A stretch of 23,939 nt of DNA from an uncultured Lachnospiraceae bacterium (GTDB taxonomy: Bacteria > Bacillota > Clostridia > Lachnospirales > Lachnospiraceae): assembly GCA_900544445.1 (NCBI GenBank), contig UQVK01000057.1, positions 1 through 23,939 on the forward strand, written 5' to 3'. Shown here in pieces: positions 7,400-16,307 of the stretch. Made by a program: the position numbers and the translations under genes. Within the stretch, counting starts at the first letter, position 1. The number at the start of each line of letters is the position of its first letter. The notes under the pieces were generated by a model, which saw nothing but the letters and a program-made list of their open reading frames with translations, did not search any database and was not told where the DNA came from.

Positions 7400-8251
7400 C
7401 TATTCAAAACGTATCAGAAGAATGGCAAGATAGTAAATAATGGGCGCCGTAAAAAGCACACTGTCAAACCGGTCCATCACTCCGCCGTGGCCGGGAATCA
7501 GCTTCCCGTAATCCTTGATTCCGTGATTCCTCTTAATGCCCGAGGCCGCCAGATCTCCGATCTGTGAAATCACCGCCCCGGCGCCGCAGATCAGCGCACA
7601 GATCCAGACCATGTTCTGTCCCTCAAACAGCCGGTTCAGGAACAGATATCCGAACAGGGCGCCCACCAGGGCGGAGCCAAGAACGCCGCCGACAGCACCC
7701 TCCACGGATTTTTTCGGGCTCAGCACCGGGGTCAGTTTATGCTTTCCCAGCGCCATTCCGGACAGATAGGCGCAGGTATCGCAGATCCAGGAGCTGATGA
7801 AGATCAGCCAGACCATATAAATGCCGCCCGGAAGCTCTCTGGTCAGCCAGATGAAGGAAAACAGGACGGGGCCGTAGAAGAAACAGAAAAAAGCGGTCAT
7901 CACCTGCCCTGCCTGCAGAGACGGGAAGGTGACCACATAGGCCGCCATCATCCCGAGAAATACCAGTCCCAGAACGCCCAGCCAGTAAACGGGCTCCGCC
8001 TCCAGCAGAAGGACTGTATAATAGACGGCGGTTCCGAGAAAGCCGATCCATTCCAGAATTCCGAAGCGGCCTTTGCCCGCTTCCTTCCCTTCATCCGTCT
8101 GCCGCCCCGCTTTCGCGGCGCGCATCAGCTCCCGGAACGCAATCAGGGACAGGACGAACAGTCCGGCCGCCAGCACCCATCCTCCCGTCAGCAGCAGAAA
8201 GAGTGCGGCGATCACCAGAATTATGCTGCTTCTCAGTCTTATCCAGAACAT
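7400..8251 (-). CDS. cdsA: Phosphatidate cytidylyltransferase
   Basis: Integral membrane enzyme that makes CDP-diacylglycerol from phosphatidate and CTP, the precursor of all bacterial phospholipids. The 283-residue protein has about seven or eight hydrophobic segments. The family signature near the C-terminus is complete: SPKKSVEG, then GDLAASGIKRNHGIKDYGKLIPGHGG followed at once by VMDRFDS, carrying the KR, KD, PGHGG and DR residues. It sits 27 bases after uppS and 15 before dxr, in the order found across Firmicutes. A good AGGAGG-like site precedes the ATG. Confidence 0.97.
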   Translation of the reverse strand: MFWIRLRSSIILVIAALFLLLTGGWVLAAGLFVLSLIAFRELMRAAKAGRQTDEGKEAGKGRFGILEWIGFLGTAVYYTVLLLEAEPVYWLGVLGLVFLGMMAAYVVTFPSLQAGQVMTAFFCFFYGPVLFSFIWLTRELPGGIYMVWLIFISSWICDTCAYLSGMALGKHKLTPVLSPKKSVEGAVGGVLGSALVGALFGYLFLNRLFEGQNMVWICALICGAGAVISQIGDLAASGIKRNHGIKDYGKLIPGHGGVMDRFDSVLFTAPIIYYLAILLIRFE

Positions 8252-8278
8252 ATCCTTCCTCCTCGTACGTCTTCTGTC

Positions 8279-8995
8279 TTATACATCCTTTACAAGCCCG
8301 TACCGTCTGTCTCTATGATTATATGCCTCCACAGCCTTTTCCAATTCTTCCTTCGTAAAATCCGGCCAGGCCACGGACGTAAAGTAAAACTCCGTATAGG
8401 CCAGCTGCCACAGCAGGAAATTCGAGATGCGCTGCTCCCCGCAGGTACGGATCAGAAGATCCGGTTCAGGAAGTCCTGCCGTATCCAGCGTGCTGCTGAT
8501 CCGCTCCTCGTCGATCTCCTCCGGCGCAAGCGTTCCTTCCTGTACCTGTTTCGCCAGGCTGCGTACGGCCCGGCAGATTTCATCCCTGCCGCCATAATTT
8601 AAGGCAATCTGAAAATGCAGACCGCTGTTTGCCCGGGTGGATTTCTCCAGCTGGTCGATCCGGTTTCTGATATCCTCATCCAGCCTGGTCTTATCTCCAA
8701 GCACCCGGACGCACATATTGTTCTTGGCCGCGGTTCTTAAACAGGTCTTCATATAATTGCGCAGAAGCCCCATCAGCGTGTCCACCTCATCCTGGGGCCG
8801 GTTCCAGTTCTCCGTGGAAAAAGCGTACACCGTCAGATACTTAATGCCCATCCGGTAAGCCTCCTCGCAGATGTCCTCCACCCGCTTCGCCCCCTGAACA
8901 TGCCCGTAGTTTCTCGGCATTCCTTTCGCCTTCGCCCATCTTCCGTTTCCATCCAGAATGATTGCCACATGATTCGGTATTTTTCTTTCCGACAT
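8279..8995 (-). CDS. uppS: Undecaprenyl diphosphate synthase
   Basis: cis-Prenyltransferase that extends farnesyl diphosphate with isopentenyl units to make the C55 carrier for peptidoglycan and other wall polymers. The protein has HVAIILDGNGRWAKAKG with the catalytic Asp, the GH motif (NYGHVQGAKR), YAFSTENWNRP, INYGGRDE-like ALNYGGRDEI, and the C-terminal PEPDLLIRTCGEQRISNFLLW and TEFYFTSVAWPDF. Two in-frame ATGs exist. The one at 8995 (238 residues) has GGAG six bases upstream and begins right before the conserved core; the ATG at 9007 has only a poor site, so 8995 is preferred. It is the third gene of the pyrH operon. Confidence 0.97.
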   Translation of the reverse strand: MSERKIPNHVAIILDGNGRWAKAKGMPRNYGHVQGAKRVEDICEEAYRMGIKYLTVYAFSTENWNRPQDEVDTLMGLLRNYMKTCLRTAAKNNMCVRVLGDKTRLDEDIRNRIDQLEKSTRANSGLHFQIALNYGGRDEICRAVRSLAKQVQEGTLAPEEIDEERISSTLDTAGLPEPDLLIRTCGEQRISNFLLWQLAYTEFYFTSVAWPDFTKEELEKAVEAYNHRDRRYGLVKDV

Positions 8996-9080
8996 TTTAC
9001 TCTCCATTTCTTCATCGCCACTAAATCATTTCCCGCCGCCCGAAAGTGACGACAGGAAAAGGGCTTTCCTGCCGTAGAAC

Positions 9081-9099
9081 AAAAAGGGACAAGCTCCCT
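9081..9099 (-). terminator. Weak hairpin with T-tract after frr
   Basis: On the minus strand, AGGGA-gcttg-TCCCT is followed directly by further T residues. The stem is only five base pairs. It lies in the 135-base gap between frr and uppS and could attenuate read-through rather than end the transcript. A second inverted repeat, CAGGAAA/TTTCCTG, lies just beyond it at about 9054-9072. Confidence 0.4.
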
Positions 9100-9130
9100 G
9101 CCTGCCCCTCATATTGCTCAGACGAAATTC

Positions 9131-9682
9131 CTACACGGTCATGATTTCTTTGGACTTCTCCTCTACCAGCTTATCCACTTCCTTGATGTACTTGTCGGTC
9201 AGCTTCTGAAGCTCGTTCTCCAGCTCCTTGATCTCGTCCTCGGAAACATCTTCCTTAGCCATCTTCTTGAAGGCGTCGTTTCCATCCCTGCGGATGTTGC
9301 GGACGGCGACCTTGCTCTCCTCGCCCTTCTTCTTCACATCCTTCACCAGAGCCTTTCTGCGCTCCTCCGTCACCTCAGGGAAAACGAGACGGATCACATT
9401 TCCGTCATTGGAAGGCGTAATTCCCACATCGGAAGCCATGATCGCCTTCTCGATCTCCTTGATCAGAGATTTCTCCCAGGGAGCGATCTGAATCATTCTG
9501 GGTTCGGGAACCGTGATGTTTCCCACCTGCTGAATGGGCGTGGGAGATCCGTAATAATTCACTTTGATCTTATCAAGCACATGGGGATTGGCGCGTCCGG
9601 CGCGGATCGTGGAAAATTCCGCTTCCAGATGCTCGCAGGTCTTCTTCATCTTGCTGTCAAACTGCTGTAATTTTTCATTCAT
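9131..9682 (-). CDS. frr: Ribosome recycling factor
   Basis: Splits post-termination ribosomes together with EF-G. The 183-residue length is typical (about 185). Conserved features are STIRAGRANPHVLDKIKVNYYGSPTPIQQVGNITVPEPRM (read in parts), IQIAPWEKSLIKEIEKAI, SDVGITPSNDGNVIRL and PEVTEERRKALVKDVKK, plus a C-terminal charged helix. An AGAGG directly abuts the ATG at 9682, but another GAGAGG lies about ten bases upstream and is the likelier ribosome binding site. It follows pyrH after about 90 bases, a universal bacterial pairing. Confidence 0.98.
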   Translation of the reverse strand: MNEKLQQFDSKMKKTCEHLEAEFSTIRAGRANPHVLDKIKVNYYGSPTPIQQVGNITVPEPRMIQIAPWEKSLIKEIEKAIMASDVGITPSNDGNVIRLVFPEVTEERRKALVKDVKKKGEESKVAVRNIRRDGNDAFKKMAKEDVSEDEIKELENELQKLTDKYIKEVDKLVEEKSKEIMTV

Positions 9683-9710
9683 CCTCTATATTCCTCTCAT
9701 TCTGCCGCGC

Positions 9711-9747
9711 AGGCGGCTTTTGGGGCAGCTCTGCAGCCGCCTTTTTT
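9711..9747 (+). terminator. Antisense-facing intrinsic terminator between pyrH and frr
   Basis: AGGCGGCT (9711-9718) pairs perfectly with AGCCGCCT (9735-9742) and is followed by a run of T to 9747, but only on the plus strand. All genes here run on the minus strand. In their transcript the same stem is preceded by A residues and has no T-tract. It would stop antisense transcription, or act as a plain 5' structure before frr. Confidence 0.55.
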
Positions 9748-9771
9748 CTGTCATCCTCCGTCCTTTCAGGC

Positions 9772-10467
9772 TCAGACGGTTACCTTCGTGCCGTGGAAGC
9801 TGCCGTTTAAGGTATTGACGATGCTGTTTTCCTCATTCAGTCCAAATACCCACATGGGCATATGGTTGTCCCTCGCCAGGATGGAGGCGGTCATGTCAAC
9901 CACCTGCAGGTTTCTGGCAATCACCTCATCAATGGAAACCTCGTCATACTTCTTCGCCGCCGGATTCTTCGCCGGATCGTCGTCATATACGCCATCGATG
10001 GACTTGGCGAGCAGGATCACATCCGCCTCCACTTCAATGGCTCTCAGCAGGACGCCCGTATCCGTGGAAAAATAGGGATGTCCGGTTCCACCCGCAAAGA
10101 AGGCCACTCCTCCCGCTTCCATACAGGCTACCGCTTCGTCCTTGGAAAACAGCTTCGTGAAGGAACCGCAGGCAAACGGCGTGAAAACTGCGGTCTGAAG
10201 GCCTTCAGCTCTGCACATTTCGGATACATAAATACAGTTCATGACCGTGGCCAGCATCCCGATCTGATCCGCCTTGGTCCGGTCCATGTTCTCGCTGGTT
10301 CTTCCCCTCCAGAAGTTGCCGCCGCCGATCACAACTCCGACCTGCACGCCGCCCTTTACGACTTCGGCGATCTGGGCGGCGACCTTTCTCACCGTCTCTT
10401 CATCGAAGCCGTGCTTTTTATCGCCTGCGAGGGCCTCCCCGCTCAGCTTCAGCAAAATTCTGCGCAT
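9772..10467 (-). CDS. pyrH: UMP kinase
   Basis: Phosphorylates UMP to UDP in pyrimidine nucleotide synthesis; a hexameric enzyme of the amino acid kinase fold. Visible motifs are RILLKLSGEAL at the N-terminus, VGVVIGGGNFWRGR, the MLATVMN helix, ADVILLAKSIDGVYDDDPAKNP, and a C-terminal MPMWVFGLNE followed by the last strand with GTKV. An in-frame ATG at 10479 would add four residues, but the ATG at 10467 has GGAGG at 10473-10477 five bases upstream. The product is therefore taken as 231 residues. It is the first gene of a long operon with a promoter immediately upstream. Confidence 0.97.
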   Translation of the reverse strand: MRRILLKLSGEALAGDKKHGFDEETVRKVAAQIAEVVKGGVQVGVVIGGGNFWRGRTSENMDRTKADQIGMLATVMNCIYVSEMCRAEGLQTAVFTPFACGSFTKLFSKDEAVACMEAGGVAFFAGGTGHPYFSTDTGVLLRAIEVEADVILLAKSIDGVYDDDPAKNPAAKKYDEVSIDEVIARNLQVVDMTASILARDNHMPMWVFGLNEENSIVNTLNGSFHGTKVTV

Positions 10468-10528
10468 AACATCCTCCATTCTTTTTCTTTTCTAACCGGC
10501 ACCTTTTCTGCCAGTCCTGTCTGGCAAA

Positions 10529-10558
10529 ATTATAGCATCCCTCCATGCAGATGCGCAA
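10529..10558 (-). promoter_or_regulatory. Promoter of the pyrH operon (extended -10)
   Basis: On the minus strand TATAAT (10529-10534) is preceded by TGC, giving an extended -10. A weak -35, TTGCGC, lies at 10553-10558 with an 18-base spacer, at the very end of trkH. A 6-bp hairpin (TGCCAG/CTGGCA, 10509-10526) covers the expected transcript start. Expected start is near 10522, leaving a leader of about 55 bases. Confidence 0.65.
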
Positions 10559-11995
10559 TCATTTTTTCCAGGTATAGGGGACAAACAGAAGCAGCAGCGG
10601 AAAGATCTCCAGCCGTCCGGCCAGCATATCGAACATCAGCACAAATTTGGACAGGTCTGAAAAAAAAGCGAAATTTCCCATAGGCCCCACCAGGGACAGG
10701 CCCGGCCCCACATTGTTGAGAGCCGTGATCACCGCGGTCACCGTGGTGGTAAAATCGCTGCCGTCCAGACTCACCACAAGAATGGAAAGGGCAAGAATTC
10801 CCAGATAGGTGATGAGGAAAATGTTTGCCGCCCGCACCACCGTGTGCTCCGTCCGCTTTCCGTCCATCATGACCACCTTCACGCTTCTGGGATGAACCAG
10901 GAATGCCAGTTCCTTTTTGATGGTCTTTAAGTAGATCAGTATTCTGGAAACCTTGATTCCGCCGCCGGTACTGCCCGCGCAGGCACCGATGAACATCAGA
11001 AGCACCAGAAGCGTCCGGGAAAATTCCGGCCACTTATTAAAATCCGTAGTGGCGAAGCCGGTCGTCGTCATGACGGAAGAAACCTGGAAGGCCGCATGCC
11101 GGAAGCTGTCTGCAAGATTTCCCACCTGGGAGAGGATGTTCAGGGCAATCAGCACGGTAGCCGCCGCAAAAATACCGAAATAGGCCTTCACTTCCTCAAT
11201 CTGGAAGGCTTCCTTCACCCGCTTTGTCAGAAGCAGATAATAAAAACTGAAATTCACGCCGAACAGGAACATGAAAATGGTGACCACAATCTGAAGATAA
11301 GGGCTGTATCTGGCCATGCTGTCGGACCAGATGGCAAAGCCTCCGGTTCCTGCGGAGCCGAAGGTGGTACACAGGGTATCAAAAAGAGGCATGCCTCCGA
11401 TCAGAAGGAAAAAAATCTCAAGCGCCGTCATCGCGATATAAATGCCATACAGCACCAGCGCCGTCTCGCGCACTCTTGGAACCAGCTTGCTCACCGAAGG
11501 CCCCGGGCTTTCCGCCCGCATCAGATACATGGTCTGGCCGCTGGAAAGAGGAATGATCTGAAGCAGGAATACCAGCACGCCCATGCCGCCGATCCAGTGA
11601 GAAAAGCAGCGCCAGAACATGCCGCCGCTGGAAAGGGCCTCCACATCCACCAGAATACTGGAGCCTGTGGTTGTGAAACCGGAAATGATCTCAAACAGCG
11701 CATCCACAAAGTGGGGGATATCCCCTGTAATCCACAGAGGGAGCGCGCCGATCAGACTCATCATCACCCATCCCAGTGCGACAGACACATACCCTTCCCT
11801 CGCAAAAAGCCGAAAATTTCCGCTCCGCTTCAGGGAAAGCAGCACGCCGATGGCAAGCGTCAGGAAAGCGCACACCAGATAAATCGTCCAGATGTCTTCG
11901 CCATAGATCAGAGCGACGATCACGGGCAGAAGCAGAAACACTCCCTCTACCCGCATGATCCACCCAAGAATATATGTAATGCTTCTGTAATTCAT
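10559..11995 (-). CDS. trkH: Potassium uptake protein, TrkH/KtrB family
   Basis: Membrane channel subunit for K+ uptake that works with the cytoplasmic TrkA gating subunit. The 478-residue product is highly hydrophobic. It has the four pore-loop filter segments of the superfamily: SGFTTTGSSIL, FGSAGTGGFAIW, MTTTGFATTDF and ALNNVGPGLSL. A GACAGSTGGGIKVSRI segment precedes the last repeat. An upstream in-frame start at 12076 would overlap trkA. The ATG at 11995 has GAGGG eight bases upstream and begins at the usual N-terminus (MNYRSITYILGWIMRVEG), so it is preferred. It starts 31 bases after the trkA stop. Confidence 0.95.
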   Translation of the reverse strand: MNYRSITYILGWIMRVEGVFLLLPVIVALIYGEDIWTIYLVCAFLTLAIGVLLSLKRSGNFRLFAREGYVSVALGWVMMSLIGALPLWITGDIPHFVDALFEIISGFTTTGSSILVDVEALSSGGMFWRCFSHWIGGMGVLVFLLQIIPLSSGQTMYLMRAESPGPSVSKLVPRVRETALVLYGIYIAMTALEIFFLLIGGMPLFDTLCTTFGSAGTGGFAIWSDSMARYSPYLQIVVTIFMFLFGVNFSFYYLLLTKRVKEAFQIEEVKAYFGIFAAATVLIALNILSQVGNLADSFRHAAFQVSSVMTTTGFATTDFNKWPEFSRTLLVLLMFIGACAGSTGGGIKVSRILIYLKTIKKELAFLVHPRSVKVVMMDGKRTEHTVVRAANIFLITYLGILALSILVVSLDGSDFTTTVTAVITALNNVGPGLSLVGPMGNFAFFSDLSKFVLMFDMLAGRLEIFPLLLLFVPYTWKK

Positions 11996-12026
11996 GAAAT
12001 GATCCCTCGATTCCGCATTTCCTTTT

Positions 12027-13385
12027 TCAGGCAAGAATATCTTCAATCTCATCCAGTCCCTTGTGCGTCGTGACAACGATCACCGTATCCCCGGCCTGAA
12101 TTCTGTCCTGCCCGGAGGGAAGAATGATCCTTCCCCTTCTTACAATACTGCACAAAAGCAGGTTGTCCTTCAGCTTCATTTCCGCAAGGGGAATGTCAAG
12201 GACCTTCGCCCCCTTCTTTACGGAAAACTCCAATGCCTCCACCTTGTTATCCACCATTCGATAAACGGCCTCCACAGCGCTCCCCATGGAATTCTGCATG
12301 CAGCGCACATACTGGCTGATCAGCTCCGTCGTCAGATGTCTGGGGCTGACAATGCTTCCCACATCAAAGCTGTCGATGATGCCTCCATAGCTGATTTTGG
12401 TAATCTTGGTGATGATCTTGGCTTTGGACACTCTCCCCGCATAACAGGACAGCATCACGTTTTCCTCATCCACGCCGGTAAGGGATACAAAGGCATCCGC
12501 GCTCTCCAGCCCTTCCTCCTTTAACAGATCCGTATCCGTAGCGTCTCCGTAGATGATCATGGCTTTCGGAAGGAGCTCGCTCAGCTCGTCGCACCTGGCC
12601 CGGTTGTTTTCAATAATGCGCACCTGAATTCTGGACTGCAGGAGCTGTTTCGCCAGATAATAGGCCAGCCTGCCGCCGCCCGCAATGATCACGTCATGAA
12701 TCATCCTGCTTTCGATTCCGATGCTGGAAAACAGAGCCTTCATCCGGTCCGGCGGCACAATCACGGAAATATAATCCCCTTCATGCAACACCACATTTCC
12801 ATCCGGAATCAGCACCTGATGATTTTCCCGCTCAATCACACAGATCAGCAGATTTCCTCCCACCTTTTTGCTGGCATCGATGATCTTCTTTCCTCCCCAT
12901 GCGGAGCCCTTCGGAATCCGGAAGCGTACCAGATCCACCTTCCCCTTTGCAAAGGTATCCACCTCCATGGCGGAGGGAATCTGAATCAGCCTTGCGATAT
13001 CCGCTGCTGCGGCCAGTTCCGGGTTGATGGCCATGGACAGCCCCAGTTCCTCTTTAATGAATCCGATTTCCGCATAATAGCCGGGATCACGCACCCTGGC
13101 AATGGTCTGGCAGTGTCCTGCCTTTCTCGCGATCAGACAGCACAGAAGATTTACCTCATCCTTGTTGGTCACCGCAATCAGCAGGTCTGCCTCCTTCACG
13201 CCGGCCTCTTCCTGCACATGGTAGCTGGTTGCATTTCCCTGAATGCACATCACATCCAGAAGATTACCCACCATGTTGATCTTCTCCTCGTTCGTATCGA
13301 TAATGGTAATCTCATGTCCCTCTTCATTGAGCTGCTCGGCCAGAATATAGCCAACCTTTCCGCAGCCTGCGATAATGATTTTCAT
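12027..13385 (-). CDS. trkA: Trk system potassium transporter TrkA
   Basis: Peripheral nucleotide-binding regulatory subunit that gates TrkH. The 452-residue protein has two tandem RCK units. The first has a Rossmann motif GCGKVG (7-12) with acidic D30 at the end of strand two, followed by an RCK_C domain (about 140-215). The second starts at IAGGGRLAYYLAKQL (about 234-248) and also has a C-terminal RCK_C domain (IPLAEMKLKDNLLL... up to the GDTVIVVTTHKGL end). An AAAGGAAA site precedes the ATG. The gene lies 23 bases after an SGNH hydrolase gene and 31 before trkH, so all three may share a transcript. Confidence 0.96.
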   Translation of the reverse strand: MKIIIAGCGKVGYILAEQLNEEGHEITIIDTNEEKINMVGNLLDVMCIQGNATSYHVQEEAGVKEADLLIAVTNKDEVNLLCCLIARKAGHCQTIARVRDPGYYAEIGFIKEELGLSMAINPELAAAADIARLIQIPSAMEVDTFAKGKVDLVRFRIPKGSAWGGKKIIDASKKVGGNLLICVIERENHQVLIPDGNVVLHEGDYISVIVPPDRMKALFSSIGIESRMIHDVIIAGGGRLAYYLAKQLLQSRIQVRIIENNRARCDELSELLPKAMIIYGDATDTDLLKEEGLESADAFVSLTGVDEENVMLSCYAGRVSKAKIITKITKISYGGIIDSFDVGSIVSPRHLTTELISQYVRCMQNSMGSAVEAVYRMVDNKVEALEFSVKKGAKVLDIPLAEMKLKDNLLLCSIVRRGRIILPSGQDRIQAGDTVIVVTTHKGLDEIEDILA

Positions 13386-13408
13386 CAGTATTTCCTTTCT
13401 GCAGCGGT

Positions 13409-14053
13409 TTACCCGTTCTGCGTCAGTTTATCCAGATAAAATGCGTACAGTTTTTCGTAAGTATCACTGGAAAAATGAAGCCCGTCCGTCAGCGTATATC
13501 CTTCTTCCACCAGCCAGGAAAAACTGTCAATCCACTCCACCGTCGCGTCCAGATCCTCCTGCAGGCCTGCATTGAAGTCTGCCACCTTCTCCTTTGTGAC
13601 ATAACGGCCGTCCTCAACCGGGTTGACAGAGGAATAGTAAACCTCCGCCCCCAGAGCTTCCCATTCTGCTGCCTTGCGGTTCACCAGTTCGGCATAGGCC
13701 GCCTCGTTAGCCACATCATTGACCCCGAAATTGATCAGAATCTTCGTCCCGCTCTGCACGGCGGCATCAATCTGCGCTACAGCTTCCTCGACAAACCAGT
13801 CATAGCCCTGGGAACCCTTGGCGATCCAGCGGTAGGGATTCTCCCCTACAGCATTCTTCATCTGTACGAAACGGGAATCCCCAACGAAGATGATATCCTC
13901 CGGCTGTTCCATCGTCTCTTCCGTATGGTTCTCAGCCGTAACCGCCGGCTGAACTTCCTGCGCGCGTACCGACAGAGGCAGGAGAATCAGCATCCCGGCT
14001 GCAAAAGCTGCAGTCATGAGGCCGTATCTCCTGCCCGTACGTGTGTCTTTCAT
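13409..14053 (-). CDS. Secreted SGNH/GDSL-family hydrolase
   Basis: Exported esterase-type hydrolase of 214 residues; substrate unknown. A signal peptide is evident (basic RRYG, hydrophobic LMTAAFAAGMLILLPLS, cleavage near VRA-QE). The SGNH blocks are GDSRFVQ (catalytic Ser60), KGSQG (block II Gly), FGVNDV (block III Asn112) and DGLHFS (Asp190 and His193). This small type is common among Clostridia and could deacetylate wall or host glycans; that is inference. A TTGCCT-17-TATAAT promoter lies about 50 bases upstream and an AAGGA site precedes the ATG. It is placed directly before trkA. Confidence 0.88.
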   Translation of the reverse strand: MKDTRTGRRYGLMTAAFAAGMLILLPLSVRAQEVQPAVTAENHTEETMEQPEDIIFVGDSRFVQMKNAVGENPYRWIAKGSQGYDWFVEEAVAQIDAAVQSGTKILINFGVNDVANEAAYAELVNRKAAEWEALGAEVYYSSVNPVEDGRYVTKEKVADFNAGLQEDLDATVEWIDSFSWLVEEGYTLTDGLHFSSDTYEKLYAFYLDKLTQNG

Positions 14054-14103
14054 TTTCTTAAATCCTTTCCTTGAAAAAGAAACCCTTCCAAATTTGCATC
14101 CCT

Positions 14104-14132
14104 ATTATACGTTGGGTTTTCAAAAAAGGCAA
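14104..14132 (-). promoter_or_regulatory. Sigma-A promoter for the SGNH-trkA-trkH unit
   Basis: On the minus strand TTGCCT (14127-14132) and a perfect TATAAT (14104-14109) are separated by exactly 17 bases. The expected start is near 14097, leaving a leader of about 43 bases to the SGNH hydrolase gene. It lies just after the GH127 terminator, which supports separate transcription. Confidence 0.8.
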
Positions 14133-14149
14133 TCCCCTACCTGCAGGGG

Positions 14150-14194
14150 AAAAAAAGAGGAAATCCGCCGTCCGTTTTTCAACAGGCGGCGGAT
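14150..14194 (-). terminator. Terminator after the GH127 gene
   Basis: On the minus strand an 8-bp stem (ATCCGCCG/CGGCGGAT, 14163-14170 with 14187-14194) is followed by TTCCTC and then seven T residues (14150-14156). The T-run is displaced a few bases from the stem, so efficiency is uncertain. Confidence 0.6.
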
Positions 14195-14227
14195 AACAGC
14201 TTTCCACATCTTCCGGCATTTGCGGCA

Positions 14228-16291
14228 TTATTTTTCTCTCACGAACACCTGCATTTCGCCCTCTCCCCGGTTTGCCCAGGCGAAATAGGGAACGAAGGTA
14301 AGCTTTGCGGCTTCGTATTTTGCTCTGTGACGAACATGATAGAGTTCCGACTGCATCTGTTCCTCTTCCGGCTCCTGTTCCCGGCGGAGTCCGTCCACGA
14401 TGACCTTCACCACAGGGACACCCAGAATATCGCTCTTTTCCTCCACTGCCACGGTCTCCTCCGGAAGCGCACACAGATACAGATCTTTGCCATTGTCCGC
14501 TTCTTCCATGCAGTAGACCACGGGTCCTCTGGTCACAGCTGCCCGGCCGATATCCTCACGCACTCTGCTGTCCGCTTCCATGATACGGACAGTCATGGGA
14601 AAATCCAGCTCCAGCCGATCTCCGTCTCTCCAGGTCCTGTGCAGGTAAAGATAACCGTCCTTCACGGTTCCGTCAGCTTCTGTGGCAGACGAAGCTTCCA
14701 CAGCGCCCGGTTTTCCATTCACCGTGTAGCCCTCACACCAGCCGGGGATGCGCAGCGCCAGCGTAAATTCAGCCTTTTCCTCCAGTTTCAGTTCCACAGA
14801 AACCTTTCCATTCCAGGGGAAACCGGAAGTGATGCGGATGTCTGCCTTTTTCCCGCCGAACTCGCATTCCAGCACGCTGCCCATATACAGATGGACATAC
14901 AGCGTATCCGCCGACTGTGTGTACGCATAGGAAGCGATGGAGCTGACGAGCCTTGCAATGTTGGGCGGGCAGCAGGCGCAGCCGAACCATTTCTGGCGGA
15001 CAGGCTTCACATGAAATTTTCTCTCATCCTTATGGCAGGCCTCCGGAAGGCTTTCCAGGGGATTTACATAGAAAAAGCTCTTTCCATCCAGCGCCATACC
15101 GCTTAAAACGCCGTTATAGAGCGCCCGCTCCATCACATCCGCATAGCGGCTGTCCGCTTTGATCTGCAGCATTCTCCTGGCAAAGAATACCAGCCCGATG
15201 GAAGCGCAGGTCTCCGCATAGGCGGTGTCATTGGGGAGGTCATAATTGAAGGAAAAGGCCTCTCCGATATGGGTAGCGCCGATGCCGCCCGTAATGTACA
15301 TCTTTTTCCGGGTCATGTTCTCCCAGAGTCTTTCGCAGGCTGCGAACAGGCTTTCATCTCCGGTCAGCCTGGCCACGTCCGCCATCCCGGAATAGAGATA
15401 AACCGCACGCACCGCGTGCCCCACCGCTTCCTCCTGCTGTCGGACCGGCAGATGCGCCTGATTGTAGGCATAACGCTGTTCCTCTTCATGTCCCTTTTTC
15501 ACCCGGTCAGGCTGCTCCAGATCGAAATAATAGGGTCTGGTTCCCCGCTGGTCCACAAAAAAGCGGCTCAGTTCCAGATATTTTTTCTCCCCGGTCTGCT
15601 CATACAGGCGCACCAGAGCCATTTCCGCGATCTCATGGCCGGGATAGCCCTTTTTCTTTCCTTCTTCCGGACCGAAACAGGAGGAAATATAATCCGCATA
15701 CCGCTCGGCGGCCTTCAGGAGTTTATCCTTTCCTGTGGCCTGATAGTAGGCCACCGCTCCTTCCGTCAGATGACCGAAACAGTACAGCTCATGGTTATCC
15801 TTCAGATTGGTGAAAATCTGATCCTGATCACTGATGATATAGTAGGTATCCAGATAGCCGTTTTCCAACTGGGCGGCACAGACGATATCAATGGCCTCAT
15901 CCGCCGTCGCTTCCAGTTCCGGGTCCGGATGCTGGGTAAGGGAATAGCCCACCGCCTCGATCCATTTGGAAAAGTCGCTGTCCTGAAACAGGCAGCCGTA
16001 AAACCGTTCCTCCAGATGATTCATGTCATCCGGAAGAGGCTGAAACTCCAGCGGCCATTTCACAGGACGGTAAGCGTCGCCCTCCGCCTTCCTTCTGGCG
16101 TTCAGCCTTCCCGCCACCTTAAAATTACGCATGGAAAAGCTGGGGTCCGCATCCGGGATCCGGTCGTTTAACGCCTCCCACTGATAGGGAATGACCTCCT
16201 TTCTCACCAGTTCCATCTCATTTTTCCAGAATTCGTCCGTCACCTGCACCTTTCTCAGGGAAATCGGACTGCTGTATTCCTTCTGATTCAT
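14228..16291 (-). CDS. Glycoside hydrolase family 127, beta-L-arabinofuranosidase type
   Basis: Intracellular glycosidase (no signal peptide) expected to remove beta-L-arabinofuranose units, for example from hydroxyproline-linked or pectic side chains. The 687-residue length matches the family. Alignment by eye to the known Bifidobacterium HypBA1 gives a constant offset of about 22. The putative acid/base Glu is E344 (HIGEAF), zinc ligands are E360 and C362 (YAETCAS) and C441, and the nucleophile Cys is C440 (FGCACCPP). All are present, so it should be active. It stands alone, divergent from an AraC gene, with its own terminator. Exact substrate is not provable from sequence. Confidence 0.93.
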   Translation of the reverse strand: MNQKEYSSPISLRKVQVTDEFWKNEMELVRKEVIPYQWEALNDRIPDADPSFSMRNFKVAGRLNARRKAEGDAYRPVKWPLEFQPLPDDMNHLEERFYGCLFQDSDFSKWIEAVGYSLTQHPDPELEATADEAIDIVCAAQLENGYLDTYYIISDQDQIFTNLKDNHELYCFGHLTEGAVAYYQATGKDKLLKAAERYADYISSCFGPEEGKKKGYPGHEIAEMALVRLYEQTGEKKYLELSRFFVDQRGTRPYYFDLEQPDRVKKGHEEEQRYAYNQAHLPVRQQEEAVGHAVRAVYLYSGMADVARLTGDESLFAACERLWENMTRKKMYITGGIGATHIGEAFSFNYDLPNDTAYAETCASIGLVFFARRMLQIKADSRYADVMERALYNGVLSGMALDGKSFFYVNPLESLPEACHKDERKFHVKPVRQKWFGCACCPPNIARLVSSIASYAYTQSADTLYVHLYMGSVLECEFGGKKADIRITSGFPWNGKVSVELKLEEKAEFTLALRIPGWCEGYTVNGKPGAVEASSATEADGTVKDGYLYLHRTWRDGDRLELDFPMTVRIMEADSRVREDIGRAAVTRGPVVYCMEEADNGKDLYLCALPEETVAVEEKSDILGVPVVKVIVDGLRREQEPEEEQMQSELYHVRHRAKYEAAKLTFVPYFAWANRGEGEMQVFVREK

Positions 16292-16307
16292 CTTACCCTA
16301 CCTTTCC

